64,000 nucleotides of DNA from Anaerolineae bacterium (GTDB taxonomy: Bacteria > Chloroflexota > Anaerolineae > Aggregatilineales > Phototrophicaceae). Below the pieces are notes generated by a model. It saw only the letters and a program-made list of their open reading frames with translations. It searched no databases and was not told the DNA's origin. Positions 35,710-43,955 of this stretch are shown here, in pieces. Within the stretch, counting starts at the first letter, position 1; each line of letters opens with the position of its first letter. A program made the position numbers and the translations under genes. The DNA is taken from contig JABWBO010000003.1 in NCBI GenBank assembly GCA_013360465.1, positions 62,001 through 126,000 of the forward strand, read 5' to 3'.

Positions 35710-36843
35710 ATGGGACGTTTGCGTGTTTTTCTGATCATTGCCATCCTGATCGTTCTTGTAGCTGTTGTGGTCGTCTTGGTGCTGCCTTCACTGAACCAGC
35801 CACCCGTGTCGACCACAGCACCAAACGTTGCCGAAGTGCCAACGCAGGCTCCGGATGAACCGGAGGCAACACCGCTGCCAACCGCAACGCCTATCATCTT
35901 CGTCGATCTGGTGATCGCCGTTCAGGAACTCCCGCGCGGCATCATCATCCCGCCGAACGCAGTCGCGATTCGCCCCTGGCCCCAGGACGCTGCTCCCTTC
36001 AATGCGGTGACCAATGTCGAGGATGTCATCGGCAAACGTGCGCGCACCGACATCTTCCGCGAACAGCCTATCCTGAGCAACATGGTCGTCGAAGACCTGA
36101 CCAGCGCCGCCCGTGTTGGCTCCGACGCAGCAGCGGTCCTCCCGACCGGTCTGGTTGCGGTGTCGCTGCCCATTGACCGTCTGACCAGCATCGCCTACGC
36201 CCCGCAGGACGGCGACCGCGTTGATCTGATCATCTCCCTGCTTTACGTCGATGTTGACGAAGCCTTCCAGAGTATCACCCCCAACTCGATCACCCTCTTC
36301 AGGATCACCGACGAAGGTATCGAACTCCTGCAAGGCATTCAGGGGCGTGTCGACTCGACACAGTTGGGTCCGGTCATCGTCGGTCCTTCTGAGCGTCAGC
36401 GTCCCCGTCTGGTGACGCAGCGGACCATCCAGGATGCCCTGGTCGTCCATGTCGGCAACTTCCCGCCGGATGGGCGTTTCATCGGCGTCCCGCCGACCCC
36501 GACGCCGGTGCCCCAGGAAGGCGAAGAAGGCGAAGGCGGCACGCCGCCACCGCCCACCCCGACTCCGCCGCGCCCGGACATCATCACGCTGGGTGTTACG
36601 CCCCAGGAAGCGGTGGTCATCACCTGGTTGATCGAGGCGCGTGTGCCCGTCACGCTGGCGCTTCGCTCCGCTCAGGATACCTCGCGCACCAGTACAACGG
36701 AAGTGACCCTCGACTATGTGATGGCGCAGTACGGCATCACCTTGCCAGGGAAGCGTCCTTATGCGATTGAGCCGGCTATCCGCAGTATTCGCCAGATCCT
36801 TGCTTCGCAAGTGATCGATCTCAATCCAAACGCGGGCGGTTGA
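35710..36843 (+). CDS. cpaB: Tad pilus assembly protein CpaB/RcpC-like (SAF domain)
   Basis: The 377-residue protein begins with one membrane helix (about 3-24) and a Thr/Pro-rich spacer. A SAF domain follows (VIAVQELPRGIIIPPNAVAIRPW), with the later DIFREQPIL typical of CpaB. The C-terminal half has a second Pro/Thr linker with PTPTPP units and a beta-rich RcpC-like domain. In diderms this protein works with the secretin; here no secretin is visible, as expected for a monoderm. The start at 35710 was chosen because GGGAGGA lies between an upstream ATG and this one, in ideal position. It ends in NAGG. It is the first gene of the Tad assembly operon. Confidence 0.85.
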   Translation: MGRLRVFLIIAILIVLVAVVVVLVLPSLNQPPVSTTAPNVAEVPTQAPDEPEATPLPTATPIIFVDLVIAVQELPRGIIIPPNAVAIRPWPQDAAPFNAVTNVEDVIGKRARTDIFREQPILSNMVVEDLTSAARVGSDAAAVLPTGLVAVSLPIDRLTSIAYAPQDGDRVDLIISLLYVDVDEAFQSITPNSITLFRITDEGIELLQGIQGRVDSTQLGPVIVGPSERQRPRLVTQRTIQDALVVHVGNFPPDGRFIGVPPTPTPVPQEGEEGEGGTPPPPTPTPPRPDIITLGVTPQEAVVITWLIEARVPVTLALRSAQDTSRTSTTEVTLDYVMAQYGITLPGKRPYAIEPAIRSIRQILASQVIDLNPNAGG

Positions 36844-36882
36844 TCGAACTAGACACGTAGAGAGACAGGTCCGGACAAAGCC

Positions 36883-38211
36883 ATGCAGAACCGACAGGGT
36901 GGACAGAACGCAATTTCGGTCTTGATCGTCGATGATATCGCTGAAACGCGCGAGAATATCAAGAAGCTGCTCGCGTTCGAGGAACAGGAATTCCGTGTTG
37001 TAGGGTCTGTTGGCACTGGGCGAGATGCGATCAAAGCAGCTATCGAGACCAAGCCGGACATCATCATCATGGATATCAATATGCCGGATATGGACGGCAT
37101 CACGGCGACGGGCGAGATCACCAAGCGCCTCCCAACCGCTGCCGTCATCATGATGTCCGTCCAGACCGATGCCGACTACATGCGAAAAGCGATGCAGGCG
37201 GGCGCGCGCCAGTTCCTCGGCAAACCGATCGACACCGATGAGCTGTACAGCACCATCCGCGCCGTCTACAGAAGCTATGAATCGATCCGCAACCAGGCTA
37301 TCGCCATTCAGGACCTGCCGGTCGATGTTCGCAAGCCACAGCCGATGCAGGGCGAACCAGGCGTTCGCTCTGGTCATGTCATCGTCGTCTACAGCGCCCA
37401 GGGCGGCAGCGGCTGCACGACAGTCGCCACCAACCTCGCCTCAGGGCTGATGAAGAAGAATGTCCGCGTCCTGCTCGTCGACGCCGACTTGCAGTTTGGC
37501 GATGTTGGCGTCTTCCTGAAGCTTCAGTCGCAGTCTACGCTCCTCGATCTTGTTGGCAAAATCGACGACCTGGATACCGACTTTTTCGACAGCGTCGTCG
37601 CTACACATGACAGCGGTCTGAAGGTGCTGCTCGGACCGCTGCGTCCGGAATACGCCGAAGAGGTCGAGGCGGTCCCACAGGCTGTCTCGCGCATCATCGA
37701 GAAGATCGCCAACAACTACGATTTCGTCGTGGTCGATACCAGCCGCCGGGTGGATGAGCATCTGCTCTCGCTGACCGACGTCGCCACGAGAGTCATGCTC
37801 GTCGTCAATCCGACCCTGGCGGGAATCAAGAATACCAAATTCATCCTCGACCTGTTTGACCGCCTCAATTACACGCCAGACAAGTCGCTGCTCGTCCTGA
37901 ATCGCGTCGAAGATGAGCGGAGCCGCCAGCGAGTGACTATCGCCACCGAACAAATCGAGCGATTCCTAAGAAAACAGGTCTTCGCCAAGATTCCCGATGC
38001 CGAACGCGAGGTGTTGGGCGCGGTCATGAAAGGCGTTCCCATCGTCGCCTCTCGCGACCGGAGCAAATCGCCGGTCAAGGAATTCCTGGAAATGGCGGAT
38101 CACCTTTCAACCCTGCTGATCGGCGCGAGCGCTGGTGAAAGTGACAGCGGAGAAGGCGAAGAACGCAAGGCGCCGAAGAAAGCCGGCTTAGGACTGCTGG
38201 GTAGAAACTGA
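36883..38211 (+). CDS. cpaE: Tad pilus assembly ATPase CpaE/TadZ-like with receiver domain
   Basis: The 442-residue protein has an N-terminal receiver (about 10-130) with Asp17-Asp18, phosphoacceptor Asp64 in IIMDINMPDMDG, Ser92 and Lys114 in LGKPI, so it keeps the phosphorylation residues. A MinD/ParA-like ATPase domain follows with an atypical Walker A, QGGSGCTT (173-180), and LLVDADLQFGD. CpaE/TadZ proteins localise the pilus machine at the pole or membrane, and family members often have a non-canonical P-loop, as here. Many lack an active receiver, so this one may be phospho-controlled by a nearby kinase (inference). Confidence 0.9.
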   Translation: MQNRQGGQNAISVLIVDDIAETRENIKKLLAFEEQEFRVVGSVGTGRDAIKAAIETKPDIIIMDINMPDMDGITATGEITKRLPTAAVIMMSVQTDADYMRKAMQAGARQFLGKPIDTDELYSTIRAVYRSYESIRNQAIAIQDLPVDVRKPQPMQGEPGVRSGHVIVVYSAQGGSGCTTVATNLASGLMKKNVRVLLVDADLQFGDVGVFLKLQSQSTLLDLVGKIDDLDTDFFDSVVATHDSGLKVLLGPLRPEYAEEVEAVPQAVSRIIEKIANNYDFVVVDTSRRVDEHLLSLTDVATRVMLVVNPTLAGIKNTKFILDLFDRLNYTPDKSLLVLNRVEDERSRQRVTIATEQIERFLRKQVFAKIPDAEREVLGAVMKGVPIVASRDRSKSPVKEFLEMADHLSTLLIGASAGESDSGEGEERKAPKKAGLGLLGRN

Positions 38212-38273
38212 TTGACGCCGCACAGAGGTTGCATGTACTGTAAGAACACAGCCGAGTATCGGGGAGTCTGAGC

Positions 38274-39731
38274 ATGTCGCTGCTAAAGCGTATCGAAAAA
38301 GGTGGGGGAGCGGCCGGGGGTGGCGGGAATGAACCGCCGCAGGGGGCGTCGTCTGGAAACGCCTTTGATGCGCCCTCTGGCGCGGAATTCTCTCAGGAAG
38401 AGTCTTCTCGTCTGTCGGCGATGCGGAATCGCACCCAGCAGGTTGCGGGGCGACCTCAGTCGCGCGAAAACGCCTATGTTGACCTGAAGTCGCGCGTGCA
38501 AACCCGCCTGCTTTCCGAGCTGGATCAGTCTACCGACCTGTCGCGAAAGTCTGAAGTGCGCGCCCACATCGAAGAGCTGTTCAACGCCATCCTCGCTGAA
38601 GAAAGCATGGTGCTGGCGCGTCAGGAACGGCAGCGCCTGTTTGAGACCATCGTCGCCGAAATCATGGGGTTCGGTCCCCTTGAACCTCTGCTCGCCGACG
38701 AAAGCATCACCGAAATCATGGTTAACGGACCCAAGAACATCTTCATCGAGCGTAAGGGCACGATCAACCGCGCGAATGTGACCTTCGAGGATGACGATCA
38801 CGTCCTGCGCATCCTCGACCGCATCGTCGCCCCACTCGGTCGCCGTATTGACGAAAGCTCGCCGATGGTGGACGCCCGTCTGCCCGATGGTTCGCGCGTG
38901 AACGCGGTCATTCGCCCAGTTTCTCTGGTCGGGCCAACCATCACGATCCGAAAATTCTTCAAGAAACCGCTGACCGTCGAGGACCTGATCAAGTTCGGAT
39001 CAGTCACCAAAGAGATCGTCGAATTCCTGCGCGCCTGCATCATCGCCCGCCTCAATCTCGTGGTCTCTGGCGGCACAGGTTCCGGCAAGACAACTCTCCT
39101 CAACGTGCTGTCAAGCTTCATTCCGAATAATGAACGCATCGTCACCATCGAGAACGCGGCAGAACTTCAGTTACGTCAGGAACACGTGGTCACCCTGGAG
39201 AGCCGCCCCGCCAATATCGAAGGGCGCGGCGCGATCACCATTCAGGACCTGGTCGTCAACTCGCTGCGTATGCGCCCGGACCGCATCATCGTCGGCGAAT
39301 GCCGTTCTGGCGAAGCGCTGGACATGCTCCAAGCGATGAACACCGGTCACGATGGGTCGATGACGACCGCCCACTCCAACAGCCCGCGCGATACGCTGGC
39401 GCGTCTTGAGGTGATGTGCCTGATGGCGGGTATGGATCTTCCCGTACGCGCCATTCGTGAGCAGGTCGCCAGCGCACTTGATCTGGTTGTGCATCAGGAA
39501 CGCCTGCGTGATGGTTCGCGTAAGGTCGTCAAGATCACCGAGGTGCAGGGCATGGAAGGCGACATGATCACCATGTCCGACATCTTCGAGTTCGAACAGA
39601 TCGGCGTCGAAGCAGGACGGATCATCGGACGCATTCGTCCGACCGGCATTCGCCCCAAGTTCACCGACCGCATTGAGGCAGCTGGCATCTATCTGCCGCC
39701 GTCGGTGTTCGGTCTCGGCAAATCATACTAG
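38274..39731 (+). CDS. cpaF: Tad pilus assembly ATPase CpaF/TadA
   Basis: The 485-residue secretion ATPase has an N-terminal Gly/Ser-rich disordered stretch (about 8-70), then the type II/IV secretion NTPase fold. VVSGGTGSGKTTLLN carries the Walker A Lys272. The Asp box lies in ERIVTIENAAELQL, and GHDGSMTTAHSNSPRDTLARLE includes the His box. It powers pilin polymerisation. The start has GGGGAG eight bases upstream. It sits 62 bases after cpaE and 78 before tadB, in standard order. Confidence 0.95.
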   Translation: MSLLKRIEKGGGAAGGGGNEPPQGASSGNAFDAPSGAEFSQEESSRLSAMRNRTQQVAGRPQSRENAYVDLKSRVQTRLLSELDQSTDLSRKSEVRAHIEELFNAILAEESMVLARQERQRLFETIVAEIMGFGPLEPLLADESITEIMVNGPKNIFIERKGTINRANVTFEDDDHVLRILDRIVAPLGRRIDESSPMVDARLPDGSRVNAVIRPVSLVGPTITIRKFFKKPLTVEDLIKFGSVTKEIVEFLRACIIARLNLVVSGGTGSGKTTLLNVLSSFIPNNERIVTIENAAELQLRQEHVVTLESRPANIEGRGAITIQDLVVNSLRMRPDRIIVGECRSGEALDMLQAMNTGHDGSMTTAHSNSPRDTLARLEVMCLMAGMDLPVRAIREQVASALDLVVHQERLRDGSRKVVKITEVQGMEGDMITMSDIFEFEQIGVEAGRIIGRIRPTGIRPKFTDRIEAAGIYLPPSVFGLGKSY

Positions 39732-39746
39732 ATAGACTCCCCCTTC

Positions 39747-39771
39747 AACCCGGCGCGGCAAGCGCCGGGTT
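39747..39771 (+). terminator. Hairpin between cpaF and tadB
   Basis: Ten-base arms AACCCGGCGC and GCGCCGGGTT enclose a GGCAA loop 16 bases after the cpaF stop. No U-run follows, so full termination is unlikely. It may attenuate transcription or protect the 3' end of the upstream message and so set the ratio of ATPase to TadB/TadC. Confidence 0.45.
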
Positions 39772-39809
39772 GATTCCGTAAGGCACAGGGTCGAGGAAGA
39801 GGCTAAGAT

Positions 39810-40799
39810 ATGGATCCAATCCTCATCATCGGAATTGCTGTCGTCGCCGCGGTGTGCGTCATCATTTACGGCGTGATCAGCGTCCGCAGTGAGCGCGACA
39901 TCATCGAAGAACGCCTGGGACGCTACGACGAGCAGAATTCCTCCTTCTTACAGCTCGATGAAATCGTGGCGGAGGAGCCTGAGCAGTCGGTAACCAAGGA
40001 CAGTGCGCTGCGCGACCGACTCGATAACATCTTCGCCGAAAGGACCTTCGGCAAGCGCTGGCGCGCACAGCTGGCGCGCGCAGACCTGAAGCTGACCGTA
40101 TCAGAATATGCGGCGCTGCACGTCATCAGTACATTCGGTTTTTTTGGTGCGGGCTATTTCGTCCTGTTCGGTCAGCAGCTTGCTCCTGCCCTTTTGGCAG
40201 CCTTCGTCGGCTTCTTCGCTCCGCGAATCTACGTGGCGCGCCTCACTTCAACGCGCCTCATCCGTTTCGAGAATCAACTGCCCGACACGTTGGGGTTGTG
40301 GGTCAACGCGCTGCGCTCCGGTTACAGCGTCCTCCAGTCGATGGAAGCCATCGCACGCGACGCGCCAGAGCCAACCTCGACGGAGTTCAAGCGTGTTGTT
40401 CAGGAAGTTCAGCTGGGCATCGACATGGAAGATGGTCTGGCGCACCTGCTGACCCGAGTCGACAGCGAAGACCTGGACCTGGTCATCACGGCGGTCAACA
40501 TTCAGCGCGAAGTCGGCGGTAACCTTGCCGAGATTCTCGACGTGATCAGCCATACTATCCGCGAACGCATCAAGCTGAAGGGTGAAATCCGCGTCCTCAC
40601 CGCTCAAGGGCGCATCACCGGATACGTCATCAGCGGCTTGCCGATCATCCTGGGGCTCTTCCTGTATGGCATCAATCCAACTTACATGGGCAATCTGTTT
40701 GAAAATCGCGCGTGCGGCTGGCCCCTGTTGGGGATCGGTCTGGCGCTCATCGGCATCGGTTTCGCTGTCGTTCAGAAGATCGTAGACATCGACATCTAG
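39810..40799 (+). CDS. tadB: Tad pilus inner-membrane platform protein TadB
   Basis: The 329-residue protein has an N-terminal membrane helix, a soluble region, then the type II secretion F domain (about 165-290) with QLPDTLGLWVNALRSGYSVLQ and DLVITAVNIQREVGGNLAEIL, and membrane helices near 105-140 and 270-325. It forms the inner-membrane platform with TadC and is driven by CpaF. GAAGAGG precedes the ATG. It follows cpaF by 78 bases, with the hairpin between them, and precedes tadC by 16 bases. Confidence 0.93.
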   Translation: MDPILIIGIAVVAAVCVIIYGVISVRSERDIIEERLGRYDEQNSSFLQLDEIVAEEPEQSVTKDSALRDRLDNIFAERTFGKRWRAQLARADLKLTVSEYAALHVISTFGFFGAGYFVLFGQQLAPALLAAFVGFFAPRIYVARLTSTRLIRFENQLPDTLGLWVNALRSGYSVLQSMEAIARDAPEPTSTEFKRVVQEVQLGIDMEDGLAHLLTRVDSEDLDLVITAVNIQREVGGNLAEILDVISHTIRERIKLKGEIRVLTAQGRITGYVISGLPIILGLFLYGINPTYMGNLFENRACGWPLLGIGLALIGIGFAVVQKIVDIDI

Positions 40800-40815
40800 T
40801 CAAGGTGCGATTCTG

Positions 40816-41763
40816 ATGGATCAATCGCTAATCGTCCTCGCCGTGATCGTCGTCGGCACAATCGTCTTCGTCGGTCTGATCTATGTCGGTCTGCGCGAAG
40901 ATCGCGGGCGCGACCCACTCCAGGAGCGTCTGGCGCAGTTCGAAGACAAGGAAATTCCGCAGTCGCTCGAAGAGATCGAAATGTCGCTTTCGTTCCGCGA
41001 CCGCGTCCTGCTGCCGATGATGAAAGCGCTTGCTCGATTGAGTACACGCTTCACACCGCAGAAACAGCTTGAAGAGACGCGACGGCAGATTGAGCTGGCG
41101 GGGATGAGCATGGACCCGGCAACGTTCTTCGCCGTCCGAATCATGGTCACCATCGCTTTCGCGCTGGGCGGTTTCTTCGTATTCTTCGTCGGCTCGCGCT
41201 CTACCCCTCCCGCGACTGCCCTGCTCTATACCATCGGACTCACCGCCCTCGGTTATGTCTTCCCGTTGATGTGGATTCAGAGCAAGATCAAGCGCCGCCA
41301 GGAAAACATCTGGAAAGCACTGCCAGACGCGCTTGATCTGCTGGTGATCTGCGTTGAGGCGGGTCTCGGCTTTGACATGGCGATGGGCAAGGTCTTCGAG
41401 AAATGGGATAACGAGCTGGCAATCGCCTTCGGTCGTGTGCTGCGCGAAATCCAGCTTGGTAAGCTGCGGCGCGACTCGCTGCGCGATATGGCGAACCGCA
41501 TGGATGTGCCCGACGTCACAGCCTTTGTCGCCGCCATTATCCAGGCGGATCAGCTCGGCGTCAGTATGGCGAAGATTCTGCGCGTGCAGGCTGACCAGAT
41601 GCGCGTGAAGCGCCGTCAGCGCGCCCAGGAAAAAGCCCATCAAGCGCCGGTCAAGATGATCTTCCCGATGGTCTTCCTGATCTTTCCATCGATCTGGATT
41701 GTGCTGCTGGGACCTTCTATCATCATCCTGCTGAACAGCGCTGAAGTGGGCGCGGTCTTTTAG
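40816..41763 (+). CDS. tadC: Tad pilus inner-membrane platform protein TadC
   Basis: The 315-residue protein has an N-terminal helix, two membrane helices near 105-150, a T2SSF domain (about 165-290) with ALPDALDLLVICVEAGLGFDMA and the QADQLGVSMAKILRVQAD segment, and a last membrane helix ending in GAVF. It pairs with TadB as the platform of the Tad system. AAGGTG lies eight bases before the ATG. It is the last clear pilus gene of the operon; ComF begins 21 bases later and may be co-transcribed. Confidence 0.93.
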   Translation: MDQSLIVLAVIVVGTIVFVGLIYVGLREDRGRDPLQERLAQFEDKEIPQSLEEIEMSLSFRDRVLLPMMKALARLSTRFTPQKQLEETRRQIELAGMSMDPATFFAVRIMVTIAFALGGFFVFFVGSRSTPPATALLYTIGLTALGYVFPLMWIQSKIKRRQENIWKALPDALDLLVICVEAGLGFDMAMGKVFEKWDNELAIAFGRVLREIQLGKLRRDSLRDMANRMDVPDVTAFVAAIIQADQLGVSMAKILRVQADQMRVKRRQRAQEKAHQAPVKMIFPMVFLIFPSIWIVLLGPSIIILLNSAEVGAVF

Positions 41764-41784
41764 CCGCGCCCGGTCTCGACCGGT

Positions 41785-42447
41785 TTGACTCGCCTCGCGG
41801 GCAGTGCCCGGAGTCTGGTCGGCGGCATCCTCGACTTGATCTTTCCGCCGGTTTGCGCCGGATGCGGACGAGTGGATACGCCCTGGTGTCCCTCGTGTGA
41901 CCGCAAGCTGCGCGCTGAGCCGCTTGATCTTCGCCGGCGTCATCTTCCGCCGCTGCAAACAAGCCTTGCGACCGGGCTGCATGACGGCATTCTGCAAACC
42001 GCTATCCATGCCCTCAAGTATGACAACGTCACAGCGGTGATCCCTGCCCTGGGCGACCGGATGATCCTGGCGCTGCGCCAGTCCGGCTTGTCATTCGACA
42101 TGATCATCCCCGTGCCGTTGTTCACTTTGCGAATAAAAGAAAGAGGGTATAATCAAAGTCAGGTGGTCGGATCGTACATGGCACAGTTCATGGCTCAACC
42201 GGTCGTTTCCACAGCCCTAGAACGGCACCGCCACACCGCCTCTCAAGTGGGACTCTCCCACGACGAGCGCCAAATCAACGTGCGCGGCGCATTTCGTGCC
42301 AATCCCCTCCTCGTATCCAAAGCCACCGTCCTTCTGCTGGATGATGTCATGACCACAGGCGCAACGCTTCAGGAGTGTGCTCACGCACTTCTCGATGCGG
42401 GTGCGAACGCTGTGCTGTCACTGACCGTCACAGCGGCGCTTCCCTAA
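41785..42447 (+). CDS. comF: ComF-family phosphoribosyltransferase-like protein
   Basis: The 220-residue protein has the N-terminal zinc-finger-like FPPVCAGCGRVDTPWCPSC and a PRT domain with VPLFTLRIKERGYNQS and the PRPP loop VLLLDDVMTTGAT. ComF supports DNA uptake during natural transformation in some bacteria, but its reaction is unknown. The start is a TTG at 41785 in the available frame, with no good ribosome site, so the true start may depend on coupling to tadC. The ComF-HPF adjacency is common in bacteria. Confidence 0.88.
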   Translation: MTRLAGSARSLVGGILDLIFPPVCAGCGRVDTPWCPSCDRKLRAEPLDLRRRHLPPLQTSLATGLHDGILQTAIHALKYDNVTAVIPALGDRMILALRQSGLSFDMIIPVPLFTLRIKERGYNQSQVVGSYMAQFMAQPVVSTALERHRHTASQVGLSHDERQINVRGAFRANPLLVSKATVLLLDDVMTTGATLQECAHALLDAGANAVLSLTVTAALP

Positions 42448-42494
42448 GCGGTTCCGCAGCGATTTTCGCCCATCAACACAAAAGGAGATTCGGT

Positions 42495-43082
42495 ATGAAT
42501 ATTGAGATTCTTGGTCACAACATGAAAGTATCCGAGGCACTCGAGATACACACGCGGAAGAAGCTGGAACGCCTCGACCGCTATCTCCCCAATATCGCCA
42601 ATATTCGCGTCGAATACACCCACGAGCATACGCGCCGCGGTGAGGATATGCTGGCAGCACAGATCACCATCCGCCACAACAGGGGCGCCATCCTGCGCGC
42701 TCAGGAATCCGCCCAGGGCGATGTCGAGGTCGCGCTTCAGGAAGCGGTCGAACGGATGTATCGTCAGATCGAACGCTTCAAGGGGAAGAAGGCGCGTAAA
42801 GGGAAAAGCCGCTTCAGCGCCAGCCTTGAAGAGATTAGCGCCGCCGAAGCCAGCCCTGGCGTGGCGCTCCCAGACGAAGGAGAGGAAGAAGAGGCTGAGG
42901 TCAGCATTGTTCGCCGCAAGAACATCGCCGTCACTGCCATGAACGAGGAAGAAGCCATCGAACAGATGGAGCTGCTTGGGCACACCTTCTTCGTCTACTA
43001 CGATGACCTGACACGCGGAGTGAATGTGGTCTACAAGCGCCGAGCCGGCGGCTACGGCATCCTCGTCCCACAGCTTGCATAG
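42495..43082 (+). CDS. hpf: Ribosome hibernation-promoting factor, long form
   Basis: The 195-residue protein has the N-terminal S30AE/HPF domain (MNIEILGHNMKVSEALEI, about 1-105) and, after an acidic linker, the C-terminal dimerisation domain with MNEEEAIEQMELLGHTFFVY (about 140-190). Long HPF bridges two 70S ribosomes into 100S particles in stationary phase. AAAGGAGAT sits seven bases before the ATG at 42495. The longer frame runs into ComF and was rejected. Confidence 0.95.
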   Translation: MNIEILGHNMKVSEALEIHTRKKLERLDRYLPNIANIRVEYTHEHTRRGEDMLAAQITIRHNRGAILRAQESAQGDVEVALQEAVERMYRQIERFKGKKARKGKSRFSASLEEISAAEASPGVALPDEGEEEEAEVSIVRRKNIAVTAMNEEEAIEQMELLGHTFFVYYDDLTRGVNVVYKRRAGGYGILVPQLA

Positions 43083-43122
43083 TGGCAGGTGACAGGATTG
43101 CAGCCGCGTGATCGGTGTTTCG

Positions 43123-43142
43123 GGGGGAGCTGCGGCTCCCCC
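43123..43142. terminator. Hairpin between convergent hpf and glycosyltransferase genes
   Basis: GGGGGAGC-TGCG-GCTCCCCC is a perfect eight-base-pair stem 40 bases past the hpf stop and 23 bases before the stop of the convergent gene. Neither side has a U-run, so it is a weak terminator candidate acting in either direction. Confidence 0.45.
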
Positions 43143-43165
43143 TCTCGCGATTGGAAGGCGGGGCG

Positions 43166-43951
43166 CTACCGAGATATGCCGTTTGGGGTATCAGCACGCT
43201 GCGCGTTCCACAGCCGCCTGATCAGCAGCAGGCGGTAGAACTCGTACCAAGTCATCAGAAGGCTCATGCGCAGCCCATGCAGTCCGTCATCACAGCCGCG
43301 CAGCGTGATGAAGCGCCACCAGAACTGACGCAGCGGCAGCGTGAGAACCTGGCGAAATGTCGGACGAAACGAACGTTTCAACGCCATCTGCGCATCGAGC
43401 GCCGCATAGCGCCGCTGCTTGGCGATGAACTGGCTGAGGCTGCGATAGTTGTGGTGTACCAGGGGGCTGCGCAGCGTCCCCTCCTGCCCGTCCAGGATGA
43501 CGATCTCGTGGACCTCATGGGCGAGATCATAGCGGGCACGGCTGGCATGAAGCAGGCGCGTCTGATAGTCGGGGAACCAGCCTGCGCCGAGTGTTAGCCT
43601 TCCAAAGATGTAGTTATGCCGAGGAATGCGAAAACCGGCGTATTCGAGGGATGAAATGCTCGCGCGGATCTCCTGCGCCAGAGCAGGCGTGACGCGCTCA
43701 TCGGCGTCGACGAACAGCACCCAGTCGGTTTGACCGGAAACGTGGTCCAGCACCGCGTTCCGCTGCGCGGCATAATTCACAAAGGGATGCGTCACCACCG
43801 TCGCCCCCGTCGCCCGCGCCAGACTATCCGTACCGTCGGTACTCCCAGAGTCGAAGACGATGATGTGATCGGCAAATCGAACAGACTCGATACAGTCGCG
43901 GACATGATCCGCCTCGTTGTAGGTCAGAATGATGGCGCTCAAGTGGAGCAT
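43166..43951 (-). CDS. Family 2 glycosyltransferase (WaaE/KdtX-like)
   Basis: The 261-residue soluble GT-A protein starts LSAIILTYNEADHVRDCIESV, with FDSGSTDGT and WVLFVDADERV as the nucleotide-sugar and metal-binding DxD-type region. RNAVLDHVSGQTDWVLF and FPDYQTRLLHA are typical of the WaaE-like branch. Family members add hexoses to lipid cores or other envelope glycans. The C-terminal 70 residues contain an amphipathic stretch. It lies four bases after the rhamnosyltransferase-like gene, so both probably act on one glycan. Confidence 0.88.
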   Translation of the reverse strand: MLHLSAIILTYNEADHVRDCIESVRFADHIIVFDSGSTDGTDSLARATGATVVTHPFVNYAAQRNAVLDHVSGQTDWVLFVDADERVTPALAQEIRASISSLEYAGFRIPRHNYIFGRLTLGAGWFPDYQTRLLHASRARYDLAHEVHEIVILDGQEGTLRSPLVHHNYRSLSQFIAKQRRYAALDAQMALKRSFRPTFRQVLTLPLRQFWWRFITLRGCDDGLHGLRMSLLMTWYEFYRLLLIRRLWNAQRADTPNGISR

Positions 43952-43955
43952 GGGG

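Noticed and set aside
35788-37377. 529-residue frame opposite the cpaB and cpaE genes
   Set aside because: It spans two real genes and their intergenic gap, is rich in Asp/Arg/His, and has no recognisable domain.
40828-42009. 393-residue minus-strand frame opposite tadC
   Set aside because: TadC is complete with its T2SSF motifs and operon position; the antisense frame is His/Arg/Asp-rich and extends into comF.
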